A stretch of 64,000 bases of DNA from Streptomyces olivochromogenes (GTDB lineage Bacteria; Actinomycetota; Actinomycetes; Streptomycetales; Streptomycetaceae): assembly GCF_021538895.1 (NCBI RefSeq), contig NZ_JADDRL010000009.1, positions 62,001-126,000 of the forward strand. Reading direction: 5' to 3'. Every line of letters begins with the position of its first letter. Position 1 is the first letter of the stretch. Made by a program: the position numbers and the translations under genes. This document shows positions 7,447 to 18,874 of this stretch, one piece after another. Below the pieces are notes generated by a model that saw only the letters and a list, made by a program, of their open reading frames with translations, searched no databases and was not told the DNA's origin.

Positions 7447-8697
7447 ATGCCTGCCTTCAGACCCAGGCACCTTTGCTCCGTGGCCGCCGCCCTCGCCCTG
7501 ACCGTCGCCGCCCCCGCGACCGCCGCCCATGCCGCTACCGACGCCGCCGGTCTGCGCGAGGTGATGTTCGTCGGCAACAACTGGGACGGCACCGCCGACG
7601 TCATCAAGTCCTCCGGCGACTTCGCGAAGGTGGGCCGGATCAACGTCATCCCGGACAAGGACGCCCGGATGGCGGCGATCAACGCCGACCCGATCAAGTG
7701 GATCTACTTCATGGCCATCCGCAACGGCGTCGGCGAGGGCCACGACCAGTTCGCGGACGACATGTACTCCACGCCGGACGGCAGGTCGGTGGTGGTCTCC
7801 CGGCCGAGCTTCGCCGACGTCGTCTCGATCGACCTCGCCAGCGGGAAGATCAACTGGCGTTTCCCGGTGGCCGGTTACCGCTCCGACCACATGGCGGTCT
7901 CCCCCGACGGCACCCGGGTCGCGGTGTCCGCCTCGACCGCGAACACCGTGCACGTGCTGGACATCGACACGGGCAAGCAGGTCGGCTCGTTCGCGACCGG
8001 GGACAAGCCGCACGAGAACATCTTCACCAAGGACGGCAAGTACATCTGGAACATGGCCATCGGGGACGTCAACACCGCCCTCGACGACCCGATCTGGGAC
8101 TGGACCAAGGGCGACCGGCACATCACGGTCGTGGACGCGACCACGTACAAGCAGGTCAAGGTCATCGACATGCGGGACCGGCTGAACGCCTTCGGCCTCA
8201 AGGACTTCTCCGACGCGGTCCGTCCCGCCGTCTTCTCCCCCGACGAGTCGAAGCTCTACTTCCAGGTGTCGTTCTTCAACGGCTTCCTGGAGTACGACGT
8301 CGCCACCGACAAGATCACCCGGATGAAGACCCTGCCGAAGAACCCGGCGACCAGCGAGGACCGCACCACCTGGGTCAACGACTCGCGTCACCACGGGATT
8401 TCGATGAACCCGGCGGGCACGAAGCTGTGCGTCGCCGGGACGATGGACGACTACGCCACCGTCGTCGACCGCGCCACCCTCCAGGAGGGTCCGCTGGTCA
8501 CCGCCTCCAAGCCCTACTGGGCCACGGTCAGCGGTGACGGCAAGGACTGCATCATCTCCGAGAGCGGCGCCGACCAGGTCACCGCCATCGACTTCGCGAC
8601 CGGGCAGAAGGTCGCGTCCGTCGCCGTCGGCGACCACCCGCAGCGCGTGCGGCTGGGGCACGTGCCTGAGGGCTGGACCGGCCCGTCCTCGGGCTGA
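7447..8697 (+). CDS. Secreted YncE-like beta-propeller protein
   Basis: A 416-residue protein with a Sec signal peptide (residues 1-30, ending Ala-His-Ala-Ala). The body repeats beta-propeller blade signatures: Ser-Pro-Asp-Gly-Thr-Arg-Val-Ala-Val, Val-Leu-Asp-Ile-Asp-Thr-Gly-Lys, Val-Val-Asp-Ala-Thr-Thr and Ala-Ile-Asp-Phe-Ala-Thr-Gly. These match the YVTN/YncE seven-blade type. Such proteins are extracellular binding scaffolds or lactonase-like enzymes, and the ligand cannot be told from sequence. The start ATG follows GAGGAGAGAG. A TetR gene is divergent. A strong 16-bp-stem terminator follows. Confidence 0.82.
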   Translation: MPAFRPRHLCSVAAALALTVAAPATAAHAATDAAGLREVMFVGNNWDGTADVIKSSGDFAKVGRINVIPDKDARMAAINADPIKWIYFMAIRNGVGEGHDQFADDMYSTPDGRSVVVSRPSFADVVSIDLASGKINWRFPVAGYRSDHMAVSPDGTRVAVSASTANTVHVLDIDTGKQVGSFATGDKPHENIFTKDGKYIWNMAIGDVNTALDDPIWDWTKGDRHITVVDATTYKQVKVIDMRDRLNAFGLKDFSDAVRPAVFSPDESKLYFQVSFFNGFLEYDVATDKITRMKTLPKNPATSEDRTTWVNDSRHHGISMNPAGTKLCVAGTMDDYATVVDRATLQEGPLVTASKPYWATVSGDGKDCIISESGADQVTAIDFATGQKVASVAVGDHPQRVRLGHVPEGWTGPSSG

Positions 8698-8714
8698 GAG
8701 TCCGTCGAGCCGGT

Positions 8715-8750
8715 GCGTCGGCCTCCGGGATCCCTCCCGGAGGCCGACGC
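8715..8750. terminator. Strong hairpin between convergent genes
   Basis: A perfect 16-bp stem (8715-8730 with 8735-8750) and a 4-nt loop, located between the stop of the beta-propeller gene and the end of the convergent glycosidase gene. It can terminate both. Confidence 0.85.
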
Positions 8751-8756
8751 GCGGTG

Positions 8757-10628
8757 TCAGAAGCGCGCCGCCGCCCAGGCGGTGAGCTCGGACCGCGCCG
8801 CGCCCAGCAGGTCGGCCGACGGCGCGGTCGCCCCGTTGGTCACCAGCGCGTAGTGCAGGGTGCCGGAGTCCGCGTCCGTGAGCAGCAGGCGCCGGCTGCC
8901 CGTGCCGCCCGGCTCCGGGGCCACGCCGACCGGGGTCGAGGCGGTGTACGGCGGGGGCGCGTAGGCCGTGCCGAGGTCGGAGACGACCGTGGTCGCCGCG
9001 ATCGGGAAGGACGCCGGCAGATGCAGTTCGGTGGGGGCCGTACCGCTGCCCGAGCGCCACACCAGGAGGCCGTACTGGCCGGCGCCGACCAGGCGCGACA
9101 CGTTCGGCAGGGTGCTGGGCACGGGGTTCCAGGTCAGCGTGGTCGAGCCGTCCCGGGAGCGGTCCTCGTAGGTGAAGGCGGCCGTGGCGCCGGAGGTGGC
9201 GGCGGGGTAGATCCGGTCGAGCAGACGGGCGTCCTGGCGGAGCGTCGCCGCACCCGAGTCGTCGAGCCGCACGGCGGACAGGTCCTCGTCGTTCCAGGCG
9301 TCGCCGGAGGTGAGCACCTTGCCGGGGTTGTCGTTCATCAACTCGTGGTGGCGGCCGTTGTAGAGGTCCCACTGCCACTGCGAGCCGGACAGGACCGGAC
9401 CGGAGGCCGCCGGGTTCGACCACCAACTCGCCCCGGGGAGGCGCGAGTCGAGGGCCTGGTACATGGCCTTCAGGACGGTCGGCGCCTTGTCCGAGACGGT
9501 GCCGGACAGGGGGTGCCCGTACTCGCTGACCACGGCCGCGGTCCCGGCCGCCGCGGCGCGGTCGCGGATCGCGGCGAAGTCGGTGGCGTACTGGCCGTCG
9601 TTCGCCTTGCCCCACATGAGGATGCCGGAGATGGCCTTCTGGTCGTAGAAGTGGGTGTTGAGGACATAGCGCGTGCCGAGCGTGCCCGCGTCGAGCAGCC
9701 CGCCCTCCTGCTTCTGGGAGGCGATGTTGGCGTTCCAGAACAGGTTCGGCTCGACGAGCGCGGGCTTGGCCTGCCAGCCCGCCGCGTCCATACGGGCCCG
9801 GAACCGCTGGTAGAAGGGCCACAGCAGGTCCCGCTCCCAGGTACGGGAGGTCTGGCCGGACTCATAGGTGCCGGCGTACGGCTCGTTGTAGGGGTCGAAG
9901 CCGACGACGCCGGCGAACTCGCTGTCCGTCAGGTGCTGGGCGAGGTAGGCCATCGTCGACTGCGCCGTGGCGAGGAAGGCGTCCTGGAGGCCGTAGGTGT
10001 TGTGCCAGAAGTCGTACTGCGCCTTCGTCACGGCCGCGTTCTGGGTGATGTTCTGGCCCCAGAAGAAGCAGATCCCGCACGACTCCTTGGGATAACTCCC
10101 CGCGTCCACCGCCCATTCGGGTGCTCCGTCGCCGGTGTACCAGCTGCCCGTGTGGAAGAGATGGCGGGAGTAGAGGTCCTGGTGGAAGTCGGGGTAGACG
10201 CGGATGCCGGCGTCGAGGAAGGCCCGCAACTGCTCGGTGGCGGCGGCCAGGTAGGCCGTGTCCACCTGGCCGCGCACGGGCTCGGCCTCGGCCCAGGAGA
10301 GCAGGAAGCGGACCGCGTTGCCGCCGCCGAGGGCGCGCAGCGCGGCAGCCGACCTTCGCGCGTCGGCGACCGAGGCGAAGGGCAGGCCGCCGTTCTCGGC
10401 CAGCTTGGTCTCACCGGAGACGTTGTAGCCGCGCAGCACGACCTCGCGGCCCTGGCCGTCGACGAAGCGGCCGTCGTGGACCGTGAGGGGGGTGCCGTCG
10501 AACCAGAGGGAGTCGGACGGGGTGGCGGCGGTGGCGGGCGAGGTGCCCGCCACCGTCAGGAATCCGCTGAGGACGACGGTGACAACGAAGACGACGATCA
10601 GACGCGCCCGCATGTTCGGCATGTCCAT
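8757..10628 (-). CDS. Secreted GH5 glycoside hydrolase, endoglycoceramidase-like
   Basis: A 623-residue protein. Residues 1-35 are a signal peptide (hydrophobic Val/Leu core, Ala-Thr-Ala-Ala end). A GH5 (beta/alpha)8 barrel runs from about 45 to 460: Val-Leu-Arg-Gly-Tyr-Asn-Val-Ser, Arg-Phe-Leu-Leu-Ser-Trp, acid/base Glu in Phe-Asp-Pro-Tyr-Asn-Glu-Pro, and nucleophile Glu in Val-Val-Ser-Glu-Tyr-Gly-His-Pro. About 150 C-terminal residues look like a beta-sandwich. The pattern fits endoglycosylceramidase relatives, which cleave glycans from glycolipids; cleavage of steryl glucosides or other aryl/lipid glycosides is an alternative. It is a single gene, convergent with the beta-propeller gene. 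Confidence 0.85.
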   Translation of the reverse strand: MDMPNMRARLIVVFVVTVVLSGFLTVAGTSPATAATPSDSLWFDGTPLTVHDGRFVDGQGREVVLRGYNVSGETKLAENGGLPFASVADARRSAAALRALGGGNAVRFLLSWAEAEPVRGQVDTAYLAAATEQLRAFLDAGIRVYPDFHQDLYSRHLFHTGSWYTGDGAPEWAVDAGSYPKESCGICFFWGQNITQNAAVTKAQYDFWHNTYGLQDAFLATAQSTMAYLAQHLTDSEFAGVVGFDPYNEPYAGTYESGQTSRTWERDLLWPFYQRFRARMDAAGWQAKPALVEPNLFWNANIASQKQEGGLLDAGTLGTRYVLNTHFYDQKAISGILMWGKANDGQYATDFAAIRDRAAAAGTAAVVSEYGHPLSGTVSDKAPTVLKAMYQALDSRLPGASWWSNPAASGPVLSGSQWQWDLYNGRHHELMNDNPGKVLTSGDAWNDEDLSAVRLDDSGAATLRQDARLLDRIYPAATSGATAAFTYEDRSRDGSTTLTWNPVPSTLPNVSRLVGAGQYGLLVWRSGSGTAPTELHLPASFPIAATTVVSDLGTAYAPPPYTASTPVGVAPEPGGTGSRRLLLTDADSGTLHYALVTNGATAPSADLLGAARSELTAWAAARF

Positions 10629-10666
10629 TACATTCCGGCGGGATCAGGGCACCGTCAATCCTTCTG

Positions 10667-10676
10667 ACTCATGAGT
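10667..10676. promoter_or_regulatory. Short palindrome upstream of the GH5 gene
   Basis: ACTCATGAGT, a perfect 10-bp palindrome, lies 39 bp before the glycosidase start in the gap behind the convergently placed GTPase gene end. It may be an operator. Short palindromes also occur by chance, so support is weak. Confidence 0.3.
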
Positions 10677-10718
10677 AAGTTGAGTCTCGGTCACCGCTCG
10701 GCCCTCACCCCCCGGCCC

Positions 10719-12689
10719 TTACCCGCCGACTCTCTTCGTCACGTTCAACAGGTACTCCTTGCGGTTCAGCGGGTTGTGGTCGGTGCGCGGCCGCCGAGGG
10801 ACCGCGCCCCGGGTGACCGGCGCGTAGTGGTCGAAGGCGCTCTCCAGCTCGCCCTCGCCCCGGGTCAGCCCCGGCAGCCGCTGCTCCAGCTCGTGCACCC
10901 GGGCGGCCGGCACCGCACCCTCCAGGACAGCGGCCGCGCCGTGCGTGGCGGTGGTCTGCGGCACCGCTCCCAGCCGGGCCAGCACCGGCAGCAGGGCGCC
11001 CAGCGTGTCCGCCGGGGCCTGAAGGCGGAAGCGGTGCATCGGCTCGTACACCCGGGTGCCTGCCCGGCGCAGCGCCTCGACCAGGACCAGCGGGGTCAGT
11101 CCGCGGAAGTCCGCCCCGGTGCTCGACATGCTCTTGTCGAAGCCCTGGTGGGCGTGGCTCTGCCGGGGCGAGTAGCCGGAGTGGGTCATGGTGACCGTGC
11201 AGTCGGTGACCTGCCAGCCGTGCAGCCCCTGGCCGAGCGTCTCGCGCACGGTGTCCTCGACGGCCTTGAAGAAGGCGTACGGCATGGACCCCAGCTCCAC
11301 CTCCAGCCGGAAGTCCGTCCCCGAGCCGACCGGTGCCGCCTCGACGCGCAGGCCGACCGTCGCCAGGAACGGGTTGGCGTCCTTCTTGTTGAACTCGACG
11401 GCCGCCCCCGTCCCGACCGGGCGCTCCACGCAGATGGTCGTGGTCGCGCGGAAACCGACGTCGAGGCCGTACTCGTCGGCGAGGGTGGCCTGGACGACCT
11501 CCTTCTGCACTTCGCCGTAGAGGGAGACGGAGGTCTCCCGCCGCACCTCGTCGTGGCGCACGTCGATGAGCGGGTCCTGTTCGGCCAGCTGGGTGAGCGC
11601 GACGTGCAGCGACCGCCGGTCCACGCCCGGCCCGGGGACGACGACCGTCTCCAGGGTCGGCGGCGCGAAGTGGTGCTCGTACACCGTCCGGCGTTCACCG
11701 ATCGCGTCGCCGATCCGGACGCCGCCCAGGCCCCACAGCCTGCCGATCCGGCCCGCGGGGACCTCGTCCTCCCGGACGTCCGTGCCGTGGTCGAAGACGC
11801 TGACCGCGGTGATCTTGCCCTCCTCGCGGCCGTCACCGAAGGGGATCCGGTCGCGGGCGCGGAGGGTGCCGGAGAAGACGCGCGCGTAGGCGATCCTCTC
11901 CCCCGCCGGGCCCCGCTCGACCTTGAACACCGTGGCGGACAGCGGCCCCGCGGGGTCGCCGTCGGCGACGGGCAGCAGTTCCTCGATGCCCGTGACGAGC
12001 TCGGGCACGCCGGCGCCGGTGACGGCGGAGCCGAAGTACACCGGATGGACCAGCGCCTGCCGGGTGCGGGTGGCGAGGGCGGCGCGCAGGAGGTCGTACG
12101 AGACGGTGTCCTCGACGTACGCGGCGAGCAGTTCCTCGTCGTGCTCGGCGAGGACGTCGAGGGCGGCCGGGCCGAGCCCGGGGACGAAGCGGGCGTCGCG
12201 GGTGCCGAGCCCGGCCGCGGTGCCCATCGGCACCATCGACCGCGTCAGGCGCCGGGCCAGCGCGTCGAGGACCGCCTCGTCCCGTGCGCCGCGCCGGTCG
12301 ATCTTGTTGACGAAGACCAGCGTCGGGATGCGCAGCCGGCGCAGGGTCCGCATCAGGACCCGGGTCTGCGCCTGGACGCCCTCGACGGCCGAGACGACCA
12401 GGACCGCGCCGTCGAGCACGCCGAGGACCCGCTCCACCTCGGCGATGAAGTCGGGGTGACCGGGGGTGTCGATCAGGTTGACGGTGACGCAGTCGAGCGG
12501 GAACGAGACGACGGCGGACTTGATGGTGATGCCGCGCTGCCGTTCCAGCGCGAGGGTGTCGGTCCGGGTGTTCCCGTCGTCGACGCTGCCGAGCTCGTCG
12601 ATGACTCCGGCCGTGTGCAGCAGCCGTTCGGTCAGGCTGGTCTTACCGGCGTCTACGTGCGCGAGGATTCCGAGATTGAGCAGATGCAC
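10719..12689 (-). CDS. otrA: Otr(A)/TetM-type ribosome-protection GTPase
   Basis: A 656-residue EF-G-like GTPase. The G domain shows G1 (Ala-His-Val-Asp-Ala-Gly-Lys-Thr), G2 (Arg-Gly-Ile-Thr-Ile), G3 (Asp-Thr-Pro-Gly-His) and G4 (Asn-Lys-Ile-Asp). It is followed by domains II-V; domain IV has the Ser-Gly-Tyr-Ser-Pro-Arg-Gln and Gly-Ala-Asp-Phe-Arg type segments seen in tetracycline ribosome-protection proteins. Length and N-terminus agree with Otr(A) (about 660 residues). It would release tetracycline-like drugs from the ribosome. Many Streptomyces carry such genes without producing tetracyclines. The GTG start at 12689 lies inside an overlapping leader reading frame. Confidence 0.85.
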   Translation of the reverse strand: MHLLNLGILAHVDAGKTSLTERLLHTAGVIDELGSVDDGNTRTDTLALERQRGITIKSAVVSFPLDCVTVNLIDTPGHPDFIAEVERVLGVLDGAVLVVSAVEGVQAQTRVLMRTLRRLRIPTLVFVNKIDRRGARDEAVLDALARRLTRSMVPMGTAAGLGTRDARFVPGLGPAALDVLAEHDEELLAAYVEDTVSYDLLRAALATRTRQALVHPVYFGSAVTGAGVPELVTGIEELLPVADGDPAGPLSATVFKVERGPAGERIAYARVFSGTLRARDRIPFGDGREEGKITAVSVFDHGTDVREDEVPAGRIGRLWGLGGVRIGDAIGERRTVYEHHFAPPTLETVVVPGPGVDRRSLHVALTQLAEQDPLIDVRHDEVRRETSVSLYGEVQKEVVQATLADEYGLDVGFRATTTICVERPVGTGAAVEFNKKDANPFLATVGLRVEAAPVGSGTDFRLEVELGSMPYAFFKAVEDTVRETLGQGLHGWQVTDCTVTMTHSGYSPRQSHAHQGFDKSMSSTGADFRGLTPLVLVEALRRAGTRVYEPMHRFRLQAPADTLGALLPVLARLGAVPQTTATHGAAAVLEGAVPAARVHELEQRLPGLTRGEGELESAFDHYAPVTRGAVPRRPRTDHNPLNRKEYLLNVTKRVGG

Positions 12690-12753
12690 TGAGCGCGATG
12701 TCCTTCGGCATGGGCGGGATTCCTTCCTGGGTGGACATGCACGCAGCTCGCAT
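12643..12753 (-). CDS. Possible leader peptide overlapping the start of the otrA-like gene
   Basis: A 36-codon frame begins at an ATG at 12753, behind GAGAGG. It contains a second in-frame ATG at 12711 behind AGGAAGGA, and stops at 12643, some 46 nt inside the GTPase gene. Both starts have better ribosome sites than the GTG of the main gene, which is read in another frame. The peptide begins Met-Arg-Ala-Ala-Cys-Met and ends in Arg-rich sequence. Translation of such a frame could control the downstream start. This is an inference from ribosome-site strength and overlap only. Confidence 0.35.
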   Translation of the reverse strand: MRAACMSTQEGIPPMPKDIALSASAQSRNPRARRRR

Positions 12754-12868
12754 CGTCGGTCCTCTCGGTGTGCCGTCGGGTCGCCAGAAGTGCAGCAGGG
12801 CCGGGCCCCCGACGGCAATGCATTAACGCTCAACAAAACCCGGTCGCAGCACTCGCCGCCCCCAGGGC

Positions 12869-12906
12869 CCGGCCATAGAGTGACCTACATCACGTTCGAT
12901 GGCCGG
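12869..12906. promoter_or_regulatory. Crp-like site within a wider inverted repeat, cox operon promoter region
   Basis: At 12880-12893 there is GTGA-N6-TCAC, the half-site pattern of Crp/FNR-family regulators. It is flanked symmetrically by an 8-bp inverted repeat (CCGGCCAT at 12869-12876, ATGGCCGG at 12899-12906). The site lies about 60 bp before the first cox gene and 180 bp before the divergent GTPase gene. Control of the cox operon is a reasonable guess. Confidence 0.4.
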
Positions 12907-12953
12907 ATTCCCCCGCCATCCCCTTACTCCTGCCCGCACGGTCTGGAGGGCAC

Positions 12954-13444
12954 ATGACCCACATCAAGGTGAACGTGGACGGCACGACGTACGAGGACGA
13001 CGTGGAACCACGTCTCCTCCTCGCCCACTACCTGCGCGACCGCCTCGGCCTCACCGGCACCCCGATCGGCTGCGACACCTCGAACTGCGGGGCCTGCACC
13101 GTCGACCTGGACGGGGCGACCGTCAAGAGCTGCTCGGTGCTGGCGGTGCAGGCGGACGGGAGCGACGTGACCACCGTGCAGGGGCTGGCCCGGGACGGCG
13201 AATGGACGGCGCTCCAGCGCGCCTTCCACGAGCGGCACGGTCTGCAGTGCGGCTACTGCACCCCCGGGATGATCATGGCGGCGCGCGATCTGCTGCGCGA
13301 GAACCCGCATCCCACGCCCGGCGAGGTCCGGCAGGCCCTGGAGGGCAACCTCTGCCGCTGCACGGGCTACCAGAACATCGTCCGCGCGGTGCTCGCCGCC
13401 TCCGGCGAGACGCTCGCGCAGGAGGTCGCCGAGGAGGTCACGGC

Positions 13445-13448
<4 letters not shown>
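12954..13448 (+). CDS. coxS: Molybdenum hydroxylase small subunit, [2Fe-2S]
   Basis: A 164-residue protein with two [2Fe-2S] clusters. The N-terminal plant-ferredoxin-type site reads [11 protein letters not shown]. The C-terminal four-helix site reads Cys-Gly-Tyr-Cys-Thr-Pro-Gly and Cys-Arg-Cys-Thr-Gly. It passes electrons from the molybdenum site of CoxL to the FAD of CoxM. Length is normal for the xanthine oxidase family. It is the first gene of a seven-gene operon, and its stop overlaps the coxL start (ATGA). Confidence 0.93.
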
Positions 13449-15822
<2,374 letters not shown>

Positions 15823-15826
<4 letters not shown>

Positions 15827-16677
15827 TTCCTCCCGCATTCGACTACGCACGTCCCGAGAGCGTCGAGGAGGCGGTGCGCGCGCTCGCCCAGGCGGGCGAG
15901 GAGGCGAAGGTACTGGCCGGCGGGCAGAGCCTGCTGCCGCTGCTGCGCCTGCGGCTGGCCTTCCCGGAACTCGTCGTGGACGTCGGCCGGATCCCACAGC
16001 TGCGCGGGGTCCGCGAGGACGGCGACTCGCTCGTCATCGGCGCGATGACCACGCACCACGACGTGATCCGCGACCCGCTGGTGCGCCGGCACGCCGGTCT
16101 GCTGGCCCAGGCCACGGCCACCGTCGCCGATCCGGCCGTACGGCACCGGGGCACCCTCGGCGGCTCGCTCGCGCACGCCGACCCGGCCGGCGACCTGCCC
16201 GCGGTGGTGCTGGCGCTGGACGCCGAACTGGTCGCCGCCGGACCGGCCGGACGGCGCACGATCCCGGCCCGGGAGTTCTTCCTCGACTACCTCCAGTCGG
16301 CGCTCTCGCCCGACGAACTCCTGGTGGAGGTGCGCGTCCCGAAGACGGACGGTTGGAGCTTCCACTACGAGAAGTTCCACCGGGTCGCCCAGGCCTGGGC
16401 GATCGTCGGGGTCGCGGCGCTGGTGCGGCGTGAGAACGGGCAGATCGTCGAGGCACGCGTCGGACTGACCAACATGGGCGCGACCCCGCTGCGCGCGGCG
16501 GCGGCCGAACAGGCGCTCACCGGCGCCGGGGACCCGCAGGCCGTGGCCCGGGCCGCCGAGGCGGCGGCCGAGGGCACCCGGCCCGCGCAGGACGTGTCGG
16601 CCTCGCCCGAGTACCGGGGACACCTCGCGCGGGTGCTGACCCGGCGGGCCGTGCTGACCGCCACCGGAATGGGGTGA
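15823..16677 (+). CDS. coxM: Molybdenum hydroxylase FAD subunit
   Basis: A 284-residue FAD-binding protein. Ala-Gly-Gly-Gln-Ser-Leu-Leu-Pro-Leu (about residues 31-39) and Gly-Gly-Ser-Leu-Ala-His-Ala-Asp-Pro-Ala-Gly-Asp (about 110-121) are the two FAD-contact motifs of the CoxM/xanthine dehydrogenase medium subunit. A C-terminal domain follows. It completes the S-L-M heterotrimer and would hand electrons to the quinone pool. The ATG overlaps the coxL stop. Confidence 0.92.
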
Positions 16678-16692
16678 GCGCCGATCACCCGG

Positions 16693-17568
16693 ATGGACGA
16701 CCCGGAGCAGGTGCGCGCCCGCCTGGAGGCGACGGGCTATCTCGTCGACGAAGGGCTGGCCGTCACCTGCTTCCTGGCCCTGCAGCTGCACCGGCCGCTC
16801 TTCTGCGAGGGCGACGCGGGCGTGGGCAAGACCGCGCTCGCCTCCGCCCTCGCCAAGGCGCTCGACGCGCCGCTGATCCGGTTGCAGTGCCACGAGGGCA
16901 TCGACGCCTCGCAGGCCCTGTACGACTGGGACTTCCCGCGTCAGCTACTGCATCTGAGGGCCGCCGAGGCGGCCGGGGTCAGGGACGCCGACCGGCTGGA
17001 GAGCGAGCTGTACGACCAACGCTTCCTCGTCGCCCGGCCGCTGCTGCGGGCGCTGCAGACGCAGCCGTCGGTGCTGCTGGTCGACGAGATCGACCGTGCC
17101 GACGACGAGTTCGAGGCGTTCCTGCTGGAGCTGCTGTCCGAGTACTCCGTCACGATCCCGGAGCTCGGCACGCTGCGGGCCGAGCGGCCGCCGGTGGTCG
17201 TGCTCACCTCGAACCGGACCCGGGAGGTGCACGACGCGCTGAAGCGGCGCTGCCTGTACCACTGGTTCGACCATCCCGGGTTCGCCCGCGAACTGGCGAT
17301 CGTGCGGCGCCGGCTGCCCGAGGTGTCGGCCCGGCTGGCCGAGCAGGTCACCGCGCTGGTGCAGACGCTGCGGAGCGCGGATCTGCTCAAGCCGCCCGGT
17401 GTGGCGGAGACGATCGACTGGGCCCAGGCCCTGGACGCGCTGGGGGCGAACGAGGTGGACGCCGAACTGGCCGTCGCGACGCTCGGCTCGGTACTGAAGT
17501 ACCGCGAGGACACCGAGCGCGCCCGGGGCCTCGACCTCGCCGCGGTCCTGGCGTCCCGGGGGACGTGA
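16693..17568 (+). CDS. coxD: MoxR-type AAA+ ATPase, CoxD-like
   Basis: A 291-residue AAA+ protein. Walker A is Gly-Asp-Ala-Gly-Val-Gly-Lys-Thr (about residues 40-47), Walker B is Leu-Leu-Val-Asp-Glu-Ile-Asp, and sensor 1 is Leu-Thr-Ser-Asn-Arg-Thr. CoxD in Oligotropha is a chaperone-like ATPase needed to build the Cu/S part of the CO dehydrogenase active site. MoxR proteins generally work with a VWA-domain partner, here the next gene. Its presence beside a form II enzyme suggests a maturation role not limited to Cu insertion. It starts 15 nt after coxM. Confidence 0.88.
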   Translation: MDDPEQVRARLEATGYLVDEGLAVTCFLALQLHRPLFCEGDAGVGKTALASALAKALDAPLIRLQCHEGIDASQALYDWDFPRQLLHLRAAEAAGVRDADRLESELYDQRFLVARPLLRALQTQPSVLLVDEIDRADDEFEAFLLELLSEYSVTIPELGTLRAERPPVVVLTSNRTREVHDALKRRCLYHWFDHPGFARELAIVRRRLPEVSARLAEQVTALVQTLRSADLLKPPGVAETIDWAQALDALGANEVDAELAVATLGSVLKYREDTERARGLDLAAVLASRGT

Positions 17569-17584
17569 CGGGACGTGACTGGAC

Positions 17585-18874
17585 ATGACTGGAATGGATA
17601 CGGCGGGACACGGGCCGGGCGGAACGCCGGGGGCGGGATCCGCGGCGGGCGGGCCGACGGGCGCGGTGCGCGAGGAGGGCGGCTCGGCGGGCGTCGTACG
17701 CGAGGCGGGTGAGGGTTTGGGGGCGGACGCCGTGCTGCTCGGGTTCGTGCGTGCGGTGCGGGCCGCGGGGGTCGATGCGAGCGCCGAGCGGGTGTACGCG
17801 TTCCTGCGGGCCGTGGAGGTGCTGCGGCCCGGGCTGCGGGCGGACGTGTACTGGGCCGGGCGGGCGACGCTGTGCGGTGGGCACGACGATCTGGAGCGGT
17901 ACGAGCGGGTGTTCGCGGCGTACTTCGGCACCCACGACGAGCCCGCCCGGCCGATGGCGCGCGCCGCTCCCGCGCCCCGGCCCCGGCTCGTCCTGCGGGA
18001 CGCGCCGCCCGGTCCCCGCGCCCCCGGCGGCGGCGAGCCCTCCGGCCCGCCCACGGCCACCCTCGCCAGCTCCGCCGAGGTACTGCGCCACCGCGACGTG
18101 GCCGAGCTGAGCGCCGCCGAACGCGCCCAGCTCAACCGGCTGCTCGCCGCGTTCGCGCTGCACGGCCGGACCCGGCGCTCGGCCCGGCGGCGGCCCGCCC
18201 GGCGCGGGGACGTCGATCCGCGCCGCACCGTCCGCGCGCTGCTGCGACGCGGCGGGGAGCCGGCCCGGCCGCACCGGCACGCGCGCGTGGAGCGGCCCCG
18301 CCGGGTCGTCCTGCTCGTCGACGTGAGCGGCTCGATGGCGCCGTACGCCGACGCACTGCTGCGGTTCGCGCACGCGGCGGTCCGCGGCGGCCGCACGGAG
18401 GTGTTCACCATCGGCACCCGGCTGACCCGGGTGACCCGCGAACTCTCGCACCGCGACCCCGACCTGGCGATGGCGGCCCTGGCGGCGGCCGTGCCCGACT
18501 GGCGCGGCGGCACCCGGCTGGGCGAACTGCTGCGCGAGTTCCTCAACCGCTGGGGGCAGCGCGGACTGGCCCGCGGCGCGGTCGTCGTCCTGCTGTCGGA
18601 CGGCTGGGAGCGTGGCGATCCGGAGCTGCTCGCGGCGCAGATGCGACGCTTGCACGGGCTGGCGCACCGGGTGGTCTGGGCCAACCCGCGCAAGGCACGC
18701 CCCGGCTACGCACCCCTGGCCGCCGGGATGGCGGCGGCGCTGCCCAGCGTGGACGACTTCGTCGAGGGGCACAGCCTGCTGGCGCTGGAGCGGCTCGCCC
18801 AGGTGGTGCGCGGCACGGCGGGATCCGGCACGACGGTGCCCGGGGCCCGTCGGAGAGGAGTGGATCGTGCGTGA
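17585..18874 (+). CDS. coxE: VWA-domain protein, CoxE-like
   Basis: A 429-residue protein. The first 190 residues are helical and Arg/Ala/Pro-rich. The C-terminal part is a von Willebrand A domain with the metal-ion site Val-Asp-Val-Ser-Gly-Ser-Met (about residue 250) and a later Leu-Leu-Ser-Asp-Gly-Trp-Glu motif. It is the usual partner of the MoxR ATPase, and the pair matures the enzyme. Several start codons are possible within the first 15 codons. The end overlaps the next gene by 8 nt. Confidence 0.87.
   Translation: MTGMDTAGHGPGGTPGAGSAAGGPTGAVREEGGSAGVVREAGEGLGADAVLLGFVRAVRAAGVDASAERVYAFLRAVEVLRPGLRADVYWAGRATLCGGHDDLERYERVFAAYFGTHDEPARPMARAAPAPRPRLVLRDAPPGPRAPGGGEPSGPPTATLASSAEVLRHRDVAELSAAERAQLNRLLAAFALHGRTRRSARRRPARRGDVDPRRTVRALLRRGGEPARPHRHARVERPRRVVLLVDVSGSMAPYADALLRFAHAAVRGGRTEVFTIGTRLTRVTRELSHRDPDLAMAALAAAVPDWRGGTRLGELLREFLNRWGQRGLARGAVVVLLSDGWERGDPELLAAQMRRLHGLAHRVVWANPRKARPGYAPLAAGMAAALPSVDDFVEGHSLLALERLAQVVRGTAGSGTTVPGARRRGVDRA

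Noticed and set aside
10093..10095. TTA codon in the GH5 gene (and similar TTA/TAA triplets at 7250, 63294 and 63656)
   Set aside because: Frame checking showed these triplets are out of frame with the genes.
16674..17588. Alternative 304-residue frame over coxD
   Set aside because: Arg/Ala/Gly-rich with no motif; the overlapping frame at 16693 has full AAA+ motifs.
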